Part shown: piece by piece, positions 6,711-8,316 of the stretch
How the letters are laid out: each line of letters starts with the position of its first letter
How positions within the stretch are numbered: position 1 is the first letter of the stretch
Assembly (NCBI GenBank): GCA_002368685.1
Contig: DFEN01000042.1
Span: 11,373 to 19,688, forward strand
Source: Lachnospiraceae bacterium UBA3801
GTDB taxonomy: Bacteria > Bacillota > Clostridia > Lachnospirales > Lachnospiraceae
Direction of reading: 5' to 3'
Length of the DNA stretch: 8,316 nt
The notes under the pieces: model-generated
What the model was told of the DNA's origin: nothing
The model's database searches: none
The model's input: the letters and a program-made list of their open reading frames with translations, nothing else
Position numbers and translations under genes: made by a program

Positions 6711-6761
6711 AAATATCTGAGTTGTAAAGAATAAAAACTGATTATTAATAAGGAGTCAGCT

Positions 6762-7541
6762 ATGAAATTCAGACCTTGTATAGATATACATGATGGAAAG
6801 GTAAAACAGATCGTTGGAGGCTCTCTGGATGACGTGAAAGGAGCGGATACAAACTATGTGGCTGAGCATGGAGCAGAGTATTATGGAAGGCTTTACCGTA
6901 ATTGCAACATCCCTGGCGGCCACATCATTTTGCTCAACAAGGCCGGCACTTCTGAGTACCTGGAGGATATAAGAGCTGCATCTGAAGCCATGAAGGAATA
7001 TCCGGGAGGCTTCATGATAGGTGGAGGTGTAACTGATCAGAATGCCGAAGAGTATATCAAGCTGGGAGCTTCTCATGTTATCGTCACTTCCTATGTTTTC
7101 AGGGATGGAGAGATTGACTATGAAAGACTGGTCAGTCTTATAAATCTTGTTGGAAAGGATCATCTCGTTCTCGACCTTTCCTGTAGAAAAAAGGCAGAGG
7201 ATGGAAAATATTATATCGTGACAGATAGATGGCAGAAGTTTACAAATACCGTATTAAGTCTCGACACACTGGATATGCTGTCTGAATATGCTGATGAATA
7301 CCTGATACATGCTGTTGATGTAGAGGGTAAGAGAAGCGGAATAGATGGTGAGCTGATAGAGCTGCTGGGTAGCTGGGGTGCAAAGATTCCTGTGACCTAT
7401 GCGGGCGGAGTATCAAGTTTCGAAGATCTAGGGCTCATAAAGGAACTGGGAAAAGATAAGATAGATGTTACTGTCGGAAGTGCGCTTTCGATATTTGGCG
7501 GAGATATGGATTTCAAGGAAGTTTTAGATTTCTGTATTTAG
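6762..7541 (+). CDS. hisA: HisA isomerase (ProFAR isomerase) of the eukaryotic HIS6-like subtype
   Basis: The protein has 259 residues, with AAGGAG (6750-6755) 6 nt before the ATG. It should catalyse the fourth step of histidine synthesis, the Amadori-type isomerisation of ProFAR to PRFAR, in the cytoplasm. The (beta/alpha)8 half-barrel repeats are visible: CIDIHDGKVKQIVGG (6-20) with catalytic Asp8, phosphate-binding IGGGV (86-90), VLDLSCRK (136-143) with the second catalytic Asp138, DVEG (186-189), YAGGVSSFEDL (213-223) and VGSALSIFGG (238-247). These segments match yeast HIS6 as I remember it (CIDLHNGEVKQIVGG, VVDLSCRK, HAADVEG, SLDIFGG) much better than ordinary bacterial HisA, whose opening is usually 'PAIDL..G..VRL'. 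No other histidine gene is in the window. A lipoprotein gene follows after 8 nt, so the two are probably co-transcribed. Confidence 0.88.
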   Translation: MKFRPCIDIHDGKVKQIVGGSLDDVKGADTNYVAEHGAEYYGRLYRNCNIPGGHIILLNKAGTSEYLEDIRAASEAMKEYPGGFMIGGGVTDQNAEEYIKLGASHVIVTSYVFRDGEIDYERLVSLINLVGKDHLVLDLSCRKKAEDGKYYIVTDRWQKFTNTVLSLDTLDMLSEYADEYLIHAVDVEGKRSGIDGELIELLGSWGAKIPVTYAGGVSSFEDLGLIKELGKDKIDVTVGSALSIFGGDMDFKEVLDFCI

Positions 7542-7552
7542 GAGGGTTTATG
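7540..7552 (+). promoter_or_regulatory. Ribosome binding site overlapping the hisA stop codon
   Basis: AGGAGG at 7540-7545 overlaps the hisA stop TAG (7539-7541) and stands 4 nt before the ATG at 7550. The spacing is slightly short, but the match to the anti-Shine-Dalgarno sequence is perfect. The arrangement points to translation coupled with hisA. Confidence 0.7.
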
Positions 7553-8316
7553 AAATTAAGGAAATGTGTTAGCGCGGCGCTTGCATGTATGATGGTACTG
7601 GGGATGACTGGTTGTGGTGGCAAGACACCTGCTACAGAGGGAGCAACAGGAGATATAACCGGAGTAGAAAGTACAAATGATGCGTCTGTATCGGAGGCAA
7701 CCGAGATTGCAAGTAGCAGTCTCAAGGGAACTGGTCCGGCCAGCCTGGGCGATGCTTTTGCATCAGGAGATGAGGGCTCGGCTCAGCTGAAGGATGGCGA
7801 CGTTCTGGTCGATATCAATTTTGACGATAATGATGTTGATGGATTCATGTCCTATACTAACGGTGGTACATTTGACCTTAGTGCGAGCGATGGTCAGCTC
7901 GTTGCAAAGATTAAGAATTGCGGCGGACTCGATTATGCGAATCAGATCTACTGGGATGGATTTGCACTTAGTGAGAATTGCGTATATACATACAGCTTCG
8001 ACATTTCCAGTGATATAGAGAGAAAGGTTGAGTATAGACTTCAGTTAAATGGTGGAGATTATCATGCATATCAGGGTGAGGTTATCGATGTTGGTCCTGA
8101 GGTTACAAATTTCACAGTTGATTTCGAGATGACTGAGGAATCTGATCCTGCTCCACGTATTGTTTTCAACATGGGCAAGATGGAGGATATGAGCAGTGAT
8201 CCTGGAGAGCATACCATTACCGTAGATAACATCAAGCTCCAGGTTAAGGATGCTTCAAATGCTATTGAGGTTTCAGCTCTTCCGAACTATGTAAATGTTG
8301 GTGTGAATCAGCTGGG
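7550..8316 (+). CDS. Lipoprotein with CBM4_9-like module, probably the N terminus of a GH9 cellulase (partial at window edge)
   Basis: The reading frame is open to the edge: 255 full codons and two bases. MKLRKC opens a lipoprotein signal peptide with a hydrophobic core, and the lipobox MTGC places the lipid-modified cysteine at residue 22. A polar Thr/Ser/Gly/Ala-rich linker (23-80) follows, suited to spanning the cell wall. Residues 82-232 look like a CBM4_9 beta-sandwich: INFDDND near the start, DGQLVAKI (114-121), YTYSFDIS (146-153), FTVDFEMT (188-195), RIVFNMG (203-209) and ITVDNIKLQV (223-232). The last residues, VNVGVNQLG (248-256), resemble the 'I.VNQ.GY' opening of the CelD_N Ig-like domain that precedes GH9 catalytic domains. 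The predicted order is lipid anchor, CBM, Ig, GH9, on the outside of the membrane. The catalytic part lies beyond the window, so GH9 is inference; lipoprotein and CBM are well supported. Confidence 0.8.
   Translation, partial: MKLRKCVSAALACMMVLGMTGCGGKTPATEGATGDITGVESTNDASVSEATEIASSSLKGTGPASLGDAFASGDEGSAQLKDGDVLVDINFDDNDVDGFMSYTNGGTFDLSASDGQLVAKIKNCGGLDYANQIYWDGFALSENCVYTYSFDISSDIERKVEYRLQLNGGDYHAYQGEVIDVGPEVTNFTVDFEMTEESDPAPRIVFNMGKMEDMSSDPGEHTITVDNIKLQVKDASNAIEVSALPNYVNVGVNQL

Larger units (their letters stand above)
6544..6761. other. Divergent intergenic region between GH26 and hisA
   Basis: These 218 nt hold the back-to-back promoters of the two flanking genes and no gene of their own. 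No tRNA-like fold, T-box or other long leader structure was recognised, and I see no strong inverted repeat that would serve as a shared operator. Confidence 0.7.

Noticed and set aside
1..8316. CRISPR arrays, tRNA/rRNA genes, insertion sequences, phage or toxin-antitoxin genes
   Set aside because: No regularly spaced repeats, cloverleaf-like folds, transposase motifs or terminal inverted repeats were seen on reading both strands.

Overview
The window looks like a chromosomal piece of a moderately AT-rich Gram-positive gut or rumen anaerobe. A plant-fibre-degrading Lachnospiraceae relative such as Butyrivibrio or Pseudobutyrivibrio is the best guess. The reasons are the strong AAGGAG-type ribosome binding sites, sigma-A-like promoters, a propionate-type CoA-transferase, a GH26 mannanase-like enzyme and a lipoprotein carrying a carbohydrate-binding module. 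The genus is inference; no rRNA or other marker gene is present.

Layout. Positions 1-137 hold a palindrome/terminator-like stem-loop and a promoter. A run of five plus-strand genes with short gaps (20-45 nt) follows and probably forms one operon: a LemA-family membrane protein (177-758), a DUF3137-like two-helix membrane protein (802-1893), a propionate/acetoacetate-type CoA-transferase with a TTG start (1914-3425), a metal-dependent cyclase/kynurenine-formamidase-like hydrolase (3464-4075) and a CbxX/CfxQ-type AAA+ ATPase with an extra N-terminal domain (4121-5572). Convergent to it, after only 23 nt, lies a GH26 enzyme without a signal peptide (5596-6543, minus strand). A 218-nt divergent intergenic region carries a promoter for each side. 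Rightwards come a HisA isomerase of the eukaryotic (yeast HIS6) subtype (6762-7541) and, 8 nt later, the start of a lipoprotein with a CBM4_9-like module (7550 to the edge). Its last visible residues resemble the opening of the Ig-like domain of GH9 cellulases.

How the genes may work together. LemA and DUF3137 proteins commonly sit side by side and probably act together at the membrane. The CoA-transferase and cyclase look like a small catabolic pair of unknown substrate. Their placement between the membrane pair and the AAA+ ATPase is the least expected part of the layout. The GH26 enzyme and the lipoprotein fit beta-mannan and beta-glucan use, one inside the cell and one on its surface. The hisA gene stands alone, with no other histidine gene visible, and appears to share its transcript with the carbohydrate-active lipoprotein.

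No tRNA, rRNA, CRISPR array, insertion sequence or phage gene was seen.
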